Below, one piece after another: positions 63,959 to 64,000 of a stretch of DNA of 64,000 nucleotides. Position 1 is the first letter of the stretch; every line of letters starts with the position of its first letter. The notes beneath the pieces are model-generated. The model did no database searches and was not told the DNA's origin. It saw only the letters and a list, made by a program, of their open reading frames with translations. The position numbers were made by a program, and so were the translations under genes. The DNA comes from CAVYVZ01 sp963772065. GTDB taxonomy: Bacteria; Acidobacteriota; Vicinamibacteria; Vicinamibacterales; UBA2999. Location: NCBI GenBank assembly GCA_963772065.1, contig CAVYVZ010000003.1:107025-171024 (forward strand), read 5' to 3'.

Positions 63959-64000
63959 CGTCAAGCACGTGACCGGGCGGGAGCCAAGACCGTTCGCGCA

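Overview
The window is a high-GC bacterial chromosome segment that most likely comes from an Acidobacteriota genome of the Vicinamibacteria type. The reasoning is inference from gene content. There are two PadR-regulator/duplicated-FtsX permease pairs of the ADOP kind (acidobacterial duplicated orphan permease), an Oar-like TonB-dependent receptor with a carboxypeptidase-regulatory N-terminus, secreted enzymes with Tat-type leaders, and a succinylase-type lysine/DAP operon.

Layout. 1-6.7 kb: end of a beta-propeller protein, then a set of exported catabolic enzymes (metal amidohydrolase, acetamidase/formamidase, a triple-RidA protein, a serine hydrolase) facing a PIG-L deacetylase. 6.8-11.3 kb: TauE/SafE permease, a MarR regulator with a double palindromic operator, a methyltransferase / VTT membrane protein / methyltransferase run, and an SDR with an altered active site. 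11.4-20.1 kb: S8 protease with a small LuxR-type regulator, VOC protein, a long DUF6178-like protein, GNAT, DUF456, a beta-lactamase-fold remnant and an NTF2-like protein. 20.3-23.3 kb: PadR + ADOP permease. 23.4-29.2 kb: a degraded patch with a serine-recombinase tail, copies of the tRNA-Asn 3' end followed by hairpins, broken MEDS and hybrid-kinase genes, and the intact tRNA-Asn. 29.4-34.4 kb: diguanylate cyclase, di-haem cytochrome c, LVIVD-type secreted protein. 34.4-42.7 kb: a housekeeping block on the minus strand, read in the order lysC-dapB-dapA-dapD-dapE-like, SRP RNA, dnaX, ybaB, recR, DUF4203. 43-51.6 kb: TonB receptor (broken), sugar-phosphate-isomerase-like protein, putative outer-membrane protein, apiosidase-like protein, SNase-like protein. 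51.6-57.6 kb: monooxygenase, DUF4287/SRPBCC protein, then a signalling module (STAS protein, receiver/anti-sigma-kinase fusion, divergent hybrid kinase) and a GNAT. 57.6-64 kb: peroxiredoxin, second ADOP/PadR pair with a clear operator, AraC regulator, DUF1772 protein, NmrA-like protein.

A striking general feature is the number of single-base indels and stops inside otherwise well-conserved genes (at least eleven loci, several in homopolymers, one in the normally essential dapB). Some may be base-calling or assembly errors and some true decay; raw reads would decide. I found no CRISPR array and no rRNA. The most unusual patterns are the tRNA-Asn-3'-end/hairpin repeat family with the adjacent recombinase tail, four runs of unrelated heptamer repeats at gene borders, and the exported triple-RidA/amide-hydrolase cluster.
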